Below the pieces are notes generated by a model. That model searched no databases. It was given only the letters and a program-made list of their open reading frames with translations, and was not told the origin of the DNA. The position numbers were made by a program, and so were the translations under genes. A stretch of 64,000 bases of DNA from Mycteria americana (Eukaryota > Chordata > Aves > Ciconiiformes > Ciconiidae): the NCBI RefSeq assembly GCF_035582795.1, contig NC_134369.1, positions 59,892,001 through 59,956,000 on the forward strand, in the 5' to 3' direction. Below, piece after piece: positions 24,646 through 39,000 of this stretch (positions within the stretch are counted from its first letter, which is position 1; each line of letters starts with the position of its first letter).

Positions 24646-27600
24646 TGTTACTGCAACTGATGTTTTCAACTCTATATGGGCAGCCTACCTATTCTATATG
24701 GTATGGAATATCTTCCTGTACAGTATAGAAGATTCTATGTCCAGTTACTTTGTAGTGAGAGGGGAGTCAGACACATTCAGGTAACTTTGGACATCTGAAA
24801 GATTTCAACTGCCTGAGTCATGAAGATCACCTCAGGCATAGCAGCTTTAAGTTATCACACACTGCACAGTAAAATCCATAAAAATGGTAAAAATCACTGT
24901 ACAGAAGTAGTACTTTGGATTCCAGGTGTTCTGAGCAGTCTGTATATATAAGAGCAATCCTTTTATCCTTGGTCAGTGTAGCTAGCTTACCCAAAATGAA
25001 ATGTTTCCTCTCATACTCTATCAAAAAGTTTTGTTCTTTGGCAGCTGGTATTAATACTGGAATGTATCGACCAGCAGCTGAAAAGCTGCTTCTCCACACT
25101 GACCAAGACTGAAACAATTGCAATCCATATGTTAAGTAACTGTATAGGGCAGATCTTTTAAATACAAATGCCGTATGTTAAAAAACTTCTAGTGGGAAAG
25201 GTACATACTCTGGCTGCTTTCATTTTCCATTAAGATTAAAGTGAACAAGAAGCTGCCAAGCCTAAGGCTTATTTTAAATACTAACTTTGAATCATCAGGA
25301 AGCACATTAAGGCTAACAGTGTTAACTTATTAACTCAAAATTAAAGGAGCTCAAAACTGACTGAAAAGACAACACCTCGTAATAAAAGGGAAAAAATCTA
25401 AGGCAAAACTATAAGATGTTTTCAAAAAGGAAGGCAAACCAACCAAATTCTTTCACCTTCTGACACTAAACACAGTGTAAGGAACAAGACTATCCCTGGA
25501 TACATGGAAACTGAAGTCCTGGGGCATAAACTGCACACACACCCCCTTTTTTTTAGCACACTCTAGCAGATATCAGAGGCTCAAATAACCCATCTGCGCT
25601 GCTTAATTTTATCAGTCCCCCTTGAGTTGCATAACTTACTTTCCCAATACAGCTTCTAGCATGAAAAGCCCTCATATGCAGGCTGATAAGGAGAGATCCC
25701 ACAGATTCAATGCAATCACACTGGCTGGTCACACCCCTTGAAGTTTCTAAATTAATACTGGTCATCCTTTTGAAAGACACTGCTCTACCACAAGCAATTA
25801 CATTTGATATGAAATTTGATAATATTTTTCAGCTCATATGAAGTAGGGAGTAATGCTCATTATGAGATCTGTGTTGAATTTATAATAGTACAAATTGGAA
25901 ATAGGATCAATATAAACGGCCAACCTGCCATAATATAGTGTAAGACAAAGCCATAGAAGAAAAATACCAACAAAAAAAGAACTTAGAAGAGTTTATTTTC
26001 ATGGTCTTCCCATTATACACTTTTTCCCTTTTTTGTTTTTCCTAGCAATGCTCTCATACTTGTAAAAAGATAAACAGAGCTCTTGGTGCAGAGGGCCACC
26101 TTCACAAAGACTGTATTTGCACATCACCTAGTCACTTCAGTGTTCCGCTCTCCCATATGCCATCTTGTTACATTTATTTTAGACCCTTCTGCTCTTAAGA
26201 GAAAGCAAGTCAGACGGGTCTGTAATGGATCCAACAGCAGGTTCAGGGACAGAGTCCAAAATCTTCAGAGCAAGAACAATGCAGTTCTGTGTTGATTCAT
26301 ACAAATGGTTTTCTACATTCCCTCTAAGCAATCCCCTGCATCTTTAGAATCATCAGAAAATTAAAGCACTCACACAGTGTATTCCATGTTACAAGTGATA
26401 AATTATGATGACATATAGTTTATATCAATCGAGATGCTCAAAAATATTAACATAAAGAAGTTGAACAACTGAAATTATTTTGAAGGATTTTGGTTTCTCA
26501 TTTCTAAGAACAAAGTAGGTTCATCGACCAATAAATTCAGGAAAAGCAGCCTAAGTAAATGTTCTATATACACAACTACCAAAATACTGCAGGCTTTTTT
26601 TTTTTTTTTCTTTTTTTAAGTTGTATTTAGAGGAAGGATCTGCTTGGAATATAAGCATCCATTGGTAGATTTTATAAGAAAAAACCCAATGACAACTGTG
26701 CACACATTACACAAGGAGACATGAAAAGTGCCACCGTGCAATCAGAACAATGATACGCCAATACAGGAAGCTGTATGAATATGGTACATGGTCAGCACTA
26801 CATTTTGAATTTTTCCCCATATGAAACATGTTAGTAGTGAGAATCTATTTTTGCAGTGAAAGCATTGCCAAGAGTTATGTCTAAAGATAAAGCTGATTTT
26901 AGAGCATGTGAACTTCAGCTTCCCAAATATGACGAAAAGAAAAATTTGAACAACGCTAAGTATTTGCATTACTATCGTAGGTGAATATTGTTCTAGAGGC
27001 AAACAAACTTCTCTAGCTGAAATCTGCTCTATGCAAGTAAGAAATTCAAGGCTAATACAAGATCTGTCTCAGCTCCTACTGCTCAGATAACATGCAGCAA
27101 ACATATCATAGGAAAAACCAAGTTTGGTGAACACAACTCATTAGGTTGATGACACCGTAATCAGAAATGCATTTTTTCAGTAGGATGCTACCAGTATATT
27201 AACATGAAATAAGCTCTGTAAGTATCTTCGCTCTCTCCTTTGATGCATGTTATCTTGTCTAAACTATTGCTTCTTAGTCATCAGAATTTCTATAGAAAAA
27301 ATATTCTGCATGCATGATTAAATCAGCAAGTCTATCTCACACAAAAAAGCAAAACCAGCAGACTGATATCTTGAGATATCTTGTTATGGAAGTATCTCCT
27401 TTTAAGGAATCATCTATCTTGATCAAAACTGTACTTTTTTATCTAATTCCCAATCAGAAAAATAGGTCTCCATTTCCTACATTACTTATCTCCATTCACT
27501 GCTCATTTGCATGAAACAGTATCACTATTTAAAAATCTAATGCGTCTGACGTATTGTTTAGTAAAAGCCATAATTTGAAAGGAATTGCTGCTATACTTGG

Positions 27601-28745
27601 CTATCCAGAAAACACATTGCAAATACTAATCTAGCGGAGGAGCCTAGTATTAAAAAAAAAAAAAATAAATCACATAACATATTGTATATAATATAGAATA
27701 TAAAAATTGATTATGAAAGTTTTTTCAAATTTTCTGAAAATTAACACACAACATATAATCTGATTTCACACTTGGCAAAAAACAGTTTAGTTGAGCAACA
27801 CGCTCTGCTACATTTAACCAGCAAATGATGAGTTACACCTATAACATGAGACCCAATATGGAGAAAGTAAGCGTGGTTCCTTTGTGAAACTACTTTTTGT
27901 AATTAAAATTACACAATGAAATTACAGTTCATGAAACAGATTTTAGAGTTATATTTCAATTCTACAGAAATCCCTGAAATTCCAAAAAGATTTTTAACTT
28001 CAGAAAACACAGTATTTTTTAATTTGAAATAAAATTTCAGATATGAAGCATCTTTTTTTTGCAAGTGACTCAAACTATTGTTTAGAAAGAAATACAGTAT
28101 GAGCCTGCTTCCTAACACAGCAGTGAAAGACAGGCTGTTTGCCAATACATGCATGACAAAAGAAGCAATATAAAATATAGCTGCATGACATATGGAGAAA
28201 AACAAAACAAAAAAATCCTTCAGGACTAAGATGAACTGCAGACTTCATAAATATCTGAAGCAGCAGCAGCACTACACATTTCAGTGGAAAAGTGGTTTGG
28301 GCTTTTTTTTATTTTTTTCCTCCAAGTTTGCTTTTCTGGTTGTCTTCTAGTGAATATTTTTTAAGTACTATGCCATGCTTCCTTTCAGATGAACTTTGTT
28401 GAAAATTCCTGAAAGCATTCTGCAAAGAGAGTATGCTGACAGCAATGATGAATAAGCTTGGTAACACACAACACGGCCACATTTCCAAATATAGTATATC
28501 AGCTGGCTTGGCAAAAAGAATCATGCCAAAACTGGCAGGGAGGGGCGTAACTGATCCATCTCCCCCCTCTAATACTGCTATCAAAGAGCAGTTGTGTTGT
28601 GTCAGACTTTGAACTTGTTTCTGCATCACACACAAATAATATTTTAATGAGCTATAAAATATTCCCCCCTGCCCTTGACTTACAGCTTTAAAAAGTGAGC
28701 ATGTTCACCTAACAGCTTTAGAAGGCAACCATGAGATGTCTGTAC

Positions 28746-28815
28746 AAAAATCCCAAAAGAAGTACTAAAGAATTGCTATGAATTCTTTAGTACTGTACAT
28801 GCATTTGGGTTTTTT
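28746..28815. repeat. Inverted repeat able to form a two-part hairpin
   Basis: An uninterrupted 14-bp stem (28761-28774 with 28781-28794, AGTACTAAAGAATT) closes a six-base loop. Outside an asymmetric internal loop, AAAAATCCCAAA (28746-28757) can pair with TTTGGGTTTTTT (28804-28815) with one mismatch. No known RNA family recognised. Confidence 0.8.
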
Positions 28816-31800
28816 TATGAAAAAAACATGACTGCTTAAACATTTTATTTAAGAAAGCTATTACTTATAGTATTAGAGAACTTGACCACATCACAGCACC
28901 ACATTTCCACATGGAAGCAATGCCAAGCTTGGATGATAAAATATGGATTTTCCCAAACAATATTTCAGAAAAAAATTAATCCATTTAATCATTAACAACC
29001 CCCCCCAACTTTTCACATTCAAATGACCACCAAGAAGTTCACTGCAGCACTATGTGGAGCTGCAGTTAAGTTTGATAGAAAAAAAATCCATCATAAGGAA
29101 CTATAAAGATACCTACTTCTCACTCACTGGGTAAAAATACAACCTTGCAACCTTTGTTACAACACTGTGAATAAAATCATTGTGCTAAGCAAACACCATA
29201 TTAATTTTTAAGTATTTAACTGTGTTAGTTTTAAAGAATTTATCCTACATGATGCAGAATATATGGAGTCCGATTTCTTCTGGATGTGCATCTCCTTCTT
29301 ACACATGCCTTTTCCAATGGTCCCAGAATCCCTGCAGTGCTCCCAGTTACCCTCCTCATCTCTTCCAGGACTCCATACTGCTTTCAGTTCCCTCCCCACA
29401 TGACCTTACTAGCCAGGCAGCATCTTCTTTTGCAGGTTTCGATATAACTGCGCATGTTGGGCAAAAACATCAGCACATATGTTGACTGACTAACAGGCCA
29501 AGCAGATAAACTGTTCTCAACACAGCTTTTCCTCTAGCAAGCAGACCAACTTATGTTTGAGTTCTCCCACTGTGTCAAATTTGATTAAAAACGTCCAACA
29601 AGTTGATGGGTGAAGTGGGAAGAACCGACCAGCAGACAGACCTGACATGATCCTATAAGCCTTATTTGCTTCAGCTATAACTTTTTTACTTTACAGAGTA
29701 GTAAACCAGCTTCTCAGAAACGCGCTGAGCTTTTACAATAACAACCAAGTTAGGAATTCCCACAGCAAGAGTTATCTGTTCAAGTTTAACTTTGCTTCAA
29801 GGACTCAGTGTATTTCCAATGCAGTATCTTAACATTGTATCTTCTTTAATTCAGATCCTTGTAGATGCTAATTACATTATGTTCTCATTACATAATAGTT
29901 CCCACCCCACGCATCTTCTTGGCATATACTAGCACAGAAGGTGAGGGGTGCAGATCTAGAATCAGTATTAGAAGGACAGATACGGGTCGACAAGGGCAGA
30001 CAAGGAGAAGACGAGGGAATTCTCAAGCCACGTAAAGAGCACGGAGAGGTGAGTATAGTAGGTGGTTGTGGGATATGTTCCTTGGCTGCATTGAGAGGGA
30101 GGACAGATGAGTAGGACGTACACAAACCAGGCTTGCAATTTTTTTTTCTAGTTTGATTGCCTAGACTAAGTAATTTTCCCCTCTACTTCAGAGAGGGAAA
30201 TGTATCATCTCTTGTATCAACATATGTTGAGCAGCCAGGGTCTTAAGGGACAAGCTTAATGCTTACAGGCAATTGACAGCAGTTCTCCAATCTGTATGTA
30301 GGAGAACACAACTTTACACTTGATATGACCAGGTTTACAGGGAATGTGATCTTCTGCTTCCACTGATCAAGTTTTTTTTTCTCCTAAACTTGAATCTTAT
30401 GACTGCGGGTAAAAAGATAAATACATTTTATAGCAAATAGAAAGCATGAAATCAAGAAGTGTAAGAACAGTGTGGGTGGAGGAAGAGATCTGTGATCTTT
30501 AAGAAAAATTCAGTTTATACATTTACAATGAACACTATGTTTGCTTGTGAAAACCACCTACATCATGTCACTTGGAAACCACATTAAACACTCTCATCAC
30601 TCCTAAGGTATTAATCTACATGTTCCCACTAAATAAATGACTAATTAGTTACTGATTCAATCCCTTTCCCCCAGCTCTCAATCTCTCACCCTGGCTGTAC
30701 TCCACCCCTTCTCTTCTTGCTATTAGTTCTCCTCTCCCACCATTGCCCTTTCCTTTTTCTTCCATTTCTTCATTTCCTCTATAAACTTGCCCCCAAAGCT
30801 CTACTAAATACAATGTCATTGCAGTTCACTGTGTTTGTGTATTTTCTCTCTCCAGCATGTTTCTGTTCTTCTATTTAAGTTGTAAGTTCTTTTGGAAGTG
30901 GGACCTCCTGTGATTATAGCGTGCTTATAACAAGGCAGCCTTTTTTTTTTTTTAATAACAGGATCTGAAGTATTGCCATAACACTGATGACAATGCTGAC
31001 AAAAATAACCTACAGAAAACACCAATAAGATTAATGACAGAAAAGCCCATACTGTTTCCACTTAGGATTGCATTCCACTTAAAATACAATGTAAATTTAT
31101 GTTTCCCAAGAACTCCCTTAGTCATAACCCACACTATTTCCTTCTTTAAGAGCTAGCTTTGATACACTTGCTCCTTGTGGCAAGATGCTGTACTCGCAAA
31201 CAGTCCAATGCACAGCCCAGCAAATACAGAGTGCCCTAGGTTCTTCTGCTTTCCCAAAACAACTTGCACCCCTCAAACACAGTTCCTTCCTGCTAGTTAA
31301 GAAACTGCAACCTCTCTCCTACATAAAATATAAGGACTGCCATGCTTAGACTTTTCATCTGATCATCAAGTCAAGAATGCCACTTCCAGCAGCAGCCCGC
31401 AGCTCCAGACACACATATTCTGCAGGAAGAGGGAGATCCTGGCACACACATATATTGGTTACACACTGCAGTTTTCTTCCAGTTCCATCTTAGGAGATTC
31501 TGCTTACCAGTCCTCCCTCCTTTTCTAGTGTCTGCTCCCCAGATTCAAGACCCCATAAAGTCACAGGGCTTCTTACTCTGTCTTCTTGATTAAAAAACAC
31601 TTCCCACATCCCCTAGTATCTTCCCATCTCTGAAGAACAGCACCGAGCACCATCCACCATCTCCTCGAGGGACATTGAGAACAGAAGTTGCTCTCCTCTC
31701 TTTCTTTTTAAAGTCTCCAGTTTTCATCCTCGCCTTAGTCGTCTTTATTTCTCTTCTCCCCCCACCCTGTCTTTTACCAGTGACAGCAACCAAGATGAGG

Positions 31801-34800
31801 TACTTAGAGCACTACAGGAAAAGCACGACAGAGGGATTTTTCTCCAGTATGTTCACCCAGCTTCTTGTGGCCCAAGCTGCAATGTAGTAAACTTCCCTTC
31901 TTCAGGAGGTTGTGAAGTTACCCAGGTCAGCTTCTCCTATTTCCTACAGAATTTCAGTTTTATTTTCCTTTCAAAGACGTGATTTAGCCACATGACCCAT
32001 TTGTAATGGGACTCCGCACATTTCCTCTCTCAGGTAAAGCAAATGAAATAGCTTGTCTCTGTCACTTCTTAACAAGAACAGTCTTCCTGAGATAAGCTCT
32101 CATGTTTCTTGATTCAGGTATTCCTCCCCACACCTTTTCTCTTCTTTCACAGTTAGCAGATGGCTTTTATCCCATTCAGGAGGTAGATACCTTTTACCTC
32201 TGTCTCCACTCTCTGGGCTACTTGCTTCTCCCAAACATCTATTTTCTTCAAGAAATCTACCAAGTCAGTGTTTGTAAGTTTCACTGTTCCTTAAAGTGGG
32301 CACAGCATCAGATCAAAAGTACAATCATCTAAAATTAACTGATGAAGAATAAATTCTTAAACACTGAATGAGCAAAAACAAGGGGGGGAGGGGAGGGAAG
32401 GAAGACCAATACTGAAAATGTTTCTCAAGTTTTCACTAATGAAAAGAACCTACTGGCAAAAAAAAATCATTAGAAATATATGCCTATATTCTTAATGTTT
32501 CCAAATGAATGCTTTATTTCTCTTCCCCCAGGATGGGTTTGAGTACAGTTACAGTATAAGCATGTCACTGCTTTAAAAACAGTTAACGTCAACTAAGTAC
32601 ATCAAAAAACATTGTGAAATAACATTTTTGCTTTTGTACTTATACAGAAAAATCCAGTTCATGCAAAGCATCTGTTTTTCAACAAGATCCTACTTTTACT
32701 TAATTCTACAGCTGGGCTGTTTACTGAGGCATAAGACAGTTGCATGATTGACTTGTGTTTCAATAAACCCAGATGTAAAATAAATTTTGATTGTTTGTGA
32801 GAACACTGCTTACATGTTTTATGCCAGAAGAGCTGTTTGCTATGACTGTATAATCCCAAAAGCAACCCCCTCAACATACACAAGAAACTTTAAAAAGGTT
32901 TGGTCCACAAAGGGAATGAGATTAGTTGTTGTCAAGAGCTACCCTCCTGCTCACATAAGAAAATTTCCCCAAACTGTAAAACAACCATAAATACGGAAAT
33001 GTTAATACTGCCCCAAATATTTATTAGCCAGTGTGTCATAGCTATGCAAGACTTACAGTTAGAAAGTTACTTTGGTTTTACCTATTATTCTGTACACATA
33101 TATCAGGAAATAACATACTATACAATGTTTAATTTCAAATGTTAATATGCTAAGACATGAACTAGTAACTAAGTGCTACCTTTGTCTGTACTTAAACTGA
33201 TTTGTAAAGATCCAAAAATTCCATAAATTTCCAAAATAGCTCCTGTGATGGCTTAACACAACCTGTTCTACTTCCCCTTGCAATGTGCCAACAATGCTCA
33301 AAACCGCTTTAGTGCGTCATTTCAGACAGTGACTTCTTGAACCATGCTAGCATGCTCACAGTGTACTTAATTCACAGGGTAAATACAGGATAGTCACTAA
33401 AACTACTTTACATAAACCTTAATATCAACAATGACTTATGTTATCAAGAACTAGGACTTTTTATCACTGCTTCCAGTATTTTGCTTAGAGACAGACTAAG
33501 CAACAACAGTAAGAAAATCAGTCATTGCTGATGACTATGATGGCATGAGTAAGAGTTAAAATTCAGCAATATTATGTTAATAGAGGTGCAACAAAACATT
33601 ATAGCGCTCATTACATTACTGCAAAGTGAACAACTAAGAGCAGAAGTTGAGTCCCCATTCAAGACAGCTGATGTTCTTTGAAATTTTGACAGAGCCTTGG
33701 ATGCAATTAAAACTTGTAGGATGATGGTGTCTAAGCACATATCATTTCAATGGGAATTGGTTTTTTAACCCAAAATGTACATTTCACATGGTCAGCCCTC
33801 ACTGCAATTGCTTCTTAGTCACTAAGAATCATAATAATTTTAATCACCAAAAAAAGAGGCAGCACCTCTTTAAAGGTGTGGAAAAACTTCTTCTAACAAG
33901 AAGTTAACCCATTCCTCCATGTGTTACTGAAAAAAAAAAGTGTGTGTGTGTGACATCAGATACATATTTTGTATGTAAATTCTCTAGGATGCACAGAAAA
34001 GATTGGATGCATATTGGATATATATTACTATATATTACTGCATCTGCTTCACGTGACAGCTAGAGCAGTAGAAACAGCCTGGCTGAACAGCAAAAAAAAT
34101 TTCTTGGGTATCACTGCATAGATTTTTTTTTAAGTCCTTTTTTAATTGCGTTATAGTCAATGGCATAAATAATACAAAGCTACGCAATAACATATATTCC
34201 AATTAACTGGACTGTCTCCAAGGAAGAGATTTAAAGCTGAAGATGCTTAATGCCAAGGACTACTGTTTAATTGCAACAATAATTCCACCTAAGTGGAATG
34301 CCCTCAAGCAACCTAGCAGCAATTGGGCCTACGATTATTTCTATGCACTGAAAAATTCTCCTGTCAGTTCTGTTTATTTTTTTTCTTAACACCTTTGCCT
34401 ACCCTCTGCTTTCTACACATATTGGAACTCCAATATGATTTACTATTGCTTGCTAGGCTGCTCCTTTCCAATCAGATAATTATGTAGGGCCATCATACTG
34501 ACCACCCACATCTCCAATCACACCATAGGCAGCAGATCCCCACAGTTTCTGGGCCCTTCTAATGTAACTAATCCACATGTCGAAGTTTCTCCTCCAAGCA
34601 GCTAGATTGATCTAGATGTAACTGTACATCAGATACGCCACGTCCCTTTCATTCAAAAGGACTTCCTACCCACACAGTCCTTGCAATGCTTACATGAAGT
34701 GACAAAAAACATCTTGCAAATCTCTCTAATGAAAAGGAAGAAGGAAAGATCATATCCACAGCAGAAAACGAGTTTCTACAAGTTTTAAGACCTGTTCTAT

Positions 34801-34911
34801 GCTGTGTGGCAGCATATGCGATTCTTGCCCTCAAAATGAGTTTCATTATACATTCATGTCTTGTAACAACTTAAATTGGCTGAATGTTTCAATACCACTG
34901 CTGGAACCAAA

Positions 34912-35100
34912 AAAATGCTTAAGGACCTATATTTGGACACTGAATTGACACTACCCAGTGTGCACAATTAAAATGTGCTTGAAGTTATAAATATCTGAAT
35001 TCAGCTACAGTTTTGTGTTGTTTCCTGGAATACCCTGTCCTTACAGAAGGGAATCTAAGCAGTTTTAAAATAACTGCGGTATTTTTCTCTAGCTAAGAGT
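34912..35100. repeat. 189-bp direct repeat, copy 1
   Basis: This block recurs at 35877-36064 with only one substitution (CACTG versus CAGTG) and one single-base deletion in an A run. It begins AAAATGCTTAAGGACC and ends CTAGCTAAGAGT. The two copies are 776 bases apart. No known repeat family recognised. Confidence 0.97.
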
Positions 35101-35876
35101 GAAGCACAGCTGTTCCATCAAGCTTCTGCCCACAGCAGATTAACACCCTAAAGGTGTGCTCAGAGATGGTACTGCTGGCACTTCACCCCGACCAGCAGTG
35201 CTTAGGATCACTATCAGACCACAAAGAACAAAAGACACCCAAACAGTACAGAAGTGTCTATTCAATGCATAATCAACGCCAAGGACTTCCAGGCTGTGGC
35301 CAGGAACCGCAGTACAAACTAGTGTGAACAAGGAAAAGATAATAGCATGGAGAATTCCAGTGGGTATTTGTGTGCCTTTTCTTAACCTTTCTAGGACACG
35401 TGGGAATATCTACACCAGTTAATGTGCTTGCTGTTAAATGATGTTGTGTGGCTTGTACAGTTCTGAAAGACATCAGACAGCTCAGGTTGAAAGAGGATTG
35501 AGTTCATGGTAATAGGGAGGAAAAAAGAAGTTTGGAGTGGCATTCAACATCTGTGAGAGCGTGCTGCCTTTTTCACACCCAGATAGTATACCTGCCTGCT
35601 TTCCTGCTGTGGGTGTGGAGTGACATCAGCTAGTTGTATATATATTAAAAAAAAAATCACAGGTCATTCTTGGAAATAACAAATCAGCATTACTATCATT
35701 CATTCCACATGTACCCATGTGAAGTTTGAGGCAAGCAGAGCTCTTCGTTACATGCTAAGGTCGTACAATGGATGCCAATGTATAAATTGTAGCAGTGCAC
35801 ATTTACTGCAATGCAAGTGATAAAAAGAGCACCTCCAGGGTATTTCTTAACAGCTCAAAGGAAAAACTTTCCCAAT

Positions 35877-36064
35877 AAAATGCTTAAGGACCTATATTTG
35901 GACAGTGAATTGACACTACCCAGTGTGCACAATTAAATGTGCTTGAAGTTATAAATATCTGAATTCAGCTACAGTTTTGTGTTGTTTCCTGGAATACCCT
36001 GTCCTTACAGAAGGGAATCTAAGCAGTTTTAAAATAACTGCGGTATTTTTCTCTAGCTAAGAGT
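35877..36064. repeat. 189-bp direct repeat, copy 2
   Basis: Second copy of the block at 34912-35100, in the same orientation. Flanks differ apart from a CCAA just before both copies. The ends are not TG...CA and no primer-binding site is seen, so long terminal repeats are unlikely. Confidence 0.97.
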
Positions 36065-39000
36065 AATTATTACAGGCCTGCCCTGTAGCAAGTACTAATT
36101 ATTAGGGGCTTTTTTTGCTGGGGAACACTCACTGAAGAGATCACAGCCCTCAAGCCCTGTTACAATTACACTTCAAGATACTGTAATTTTAGTGTCCTTG
36201 GAAAACACCCATGGCAGACCAAGCACTCAGCATTTCTAAATCCTAAAAGAATACTATTTTGACAGTTTGGAGAGGAACTTCTGACAACATTTAAGTGCTA
36301 TGCACATTGTAAAAAAAGAATTTAAGAAGCTTCTGCTATGAATGCCTAATAAGTGATGTAATTGAGGGCTTAACAACAGTTGGAAAGCCTCCCAAACCCA
36401 CTTGCCTTAAGCCCACTCCCTATCTAGTGGTTAAAATGGTGACTACTCTAGAAAGTACGACTAGAAGTTTCGGGGGAAATACTGGCAGTTTTCTGATCTT
36501 TTTATTCTAGACATTGAAAATGAAGGAGCAGGTTCCTCCAAGCCCCTTTTTATCTTCTGGCATTCACAGTTGGCAACTTGAGTCCTTAAGAGTCTCCTCC
36601 ATGTTTACTCAAACTAGTGACACTGCAGTGGTTTGAAATAAGAAAGCTTTTAACAAAGGCATTTACTGGGCTGTCAGGAATGAGAAAGGTGCAGCAATAT
36701 TAAGTATTACTTGGCTTCACCCCTGAGCTTTCAGATGTTTGATAAAGTAATAACCAAAATACATACAGACCACAAGGCACTGTAAACTGCCATCAGCTTC
36801 TCAGAATTTTAATCCTCACAATTCAGAACTATGGTAGAACTGCTTGGCAGCACTTTTTTTTTTTCATATATTTGCAGGTGACAAAACAGACCAAAGCAGA
36901 AGTATTTTGAACATTTATTTTAGCACACACATTAGAGTAAATGCATTGCCCCCTCCAGTCCCAGAACACATCCAGGAAGGCCACACCACTTTCTGAATAA
37001 AGCTCCCTTCTCTGTATTAAGGGAGAACAATTGAACAGCATCTTTTCACAAGATAACTGCCTCAAGTATACTAATGCACTGTTAACATGCCTGCTGAAAA
37101 TTAGTTTTCCTACCCTGCCTTATTTTGATGCAAACCACTAGCCATGTCACCAACCTATCCCTCTGACCCCCAGGCAAGCCATGCACCAAACCCAGGGCTG
37201 ACCAGGGATATTCCAAAGTGTTCAGATAAGGAGCTGCAACCATTTCTACAGTCCCACTACAAAGCCCTAGGAATCCTGGGTAACTCTTGCCTCTGACCCC
37301 TCCAAACTGAGACTTCAATGTTCTTATTTCTAACTACCTACATTCCTATTTTCCTGGGGCTATCTCATTCCTGAACAGCCAGCATAGATAACACACTTTG
37401 CTCAAATTCCAACGGTTTGGACTTTCAACAGTCCCAGGCCTCTGGAGATCCAGCACCTTTCAATCTCATCTTAGACCTGCATGGCTTCCTGTGCCACAGC
37501 AAGGAGCCACAGCTCAAGAAGCAGCTTGAAGGCCTGCTGCCACAGCTAGAGCCCTGTCTCCTTCACCAAGAATACTGCTGTTTCTTCTTCTCCAGTAAAG
37601 GACCGTGAACTGGACATTGCATTAACAAGCAAGCCACATCTGAAACACTTGCAAAACTAAATTTATATCCATCAGCCCAGAATGAAAATTTGTTCCTACC
37701 TAATATAATCTCAAGAACAGGAGAAAAAGCAGCAGAATGACTCCTGACAAGAGTGGCTGGTACTGTTAATATTCTGCTTCCCAGTTCTTGTAGCCGAGTT
37801 TCCTGCTTCCACAAATAGAACTACTATCTACTAGTCTGGCTAATTTCTAGATAGGCAGAGATGACTTCCACTCTGACCAATTCTTCCTTATGGAACACAA
37901 AGACCAGAACTGAATATGAACACCGTGACTATTATCACAGAGAAGCCGTTCCTGACATCTTGCTGCAGGTGCTATTGGTAAATCTCTATCCACCAGAGAA
38001 AAATGCATTCTGGGAGCAGCAGCACTTTCCAAAACTAGACTGCTCATGTCCTGTGCCTTAGGCCAACGTGTCACATACTGTCAGGGTAGAAGTCTGCAGA
38101 AATGTGCTCAAACCAGCTTTTTGTTATTAACCTGATCTGGCACTTCTGAGAGTTTTCTGGAAAAGATAAAGTTGTATCTTTACAGAAGGTAAAATGTTCC
38201 TCAAAGTGGCACAGAATTTTGCTTTCTTCAAGTACAACAGTAAAACCCCAGTAAAACAAATTAAAGCGGTATCACTACACTAACTTCCCACCTTCAAAGC
38301 AGGCATACACTGTACCTTTAAGACTATGACCTTGTTTACTAGAGTTTGCAAGTTTTTGGCTGTTTATATCATTATATGAAACTTTGCACTATACCTCCAA
38401 ACCAATTCCAGAGACCAACTACAAGACACCACAAAATAAAGCAAGCAGTTATCGCATTAGGCTATTGTTTCATTTTAGTCTTCTAAATGCCCAAACTCAA
38501 AGTGCAATGGGACAGTTCTTTATATTCAAGCATCGATTCAAAGATTTAATAAGCCAGAGAAACAGGCTGTACAAGCCAGGCATCCTACAGTGACAGAAGG
38601 AAATCACAACATTATCTGTCATTGTCTTGAAAGCAGGAATTCTATTTTTTAATAGAGCATTTAGAAATGCAAAAATTGTAATTTCATGAACGCTTCTAGA
38701 GCTCACTATTATTCCCAAGCATCAGCTGGGAACAAAGTGAGAAATAACTGCTTGAATGCTGACTTTCAGAAAAAGGGGCAGAGAACAGATACCAATCTGA
38801 ATTTGACAACCACTTGAAAACCCAAGTCATTTTCTGCAACTCTAAGCTTTACAGTTATATGAGCTTCTTCACTGTATCAGCACACAAAGCCTCTCAAATT
38901 GGTCTGACAACATCCATTTTACTTGCTCCTGACTGACAGAATCAGGTGCAGCATACTCCAGAGGGAATGGATGCTTCTCTATTTTAAGGAGAGTTAATAT

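Noticed and set aside
33248..33290. TGTGATGGCTTAACAC as the start of a bird ERV-type LTR
   Set aside because: Only the first dozen bases resemble an LTR start; the following sequence gives no LTR or target-site duplication.
34912..36064. The 189-bp repeats as LTRs of an endogenous retrovirus
   Set aside because: The ends are not TG...CA, no primer-binding site or polypurine tract is seen, and the 776-base interior shows no gag or pol similarity.
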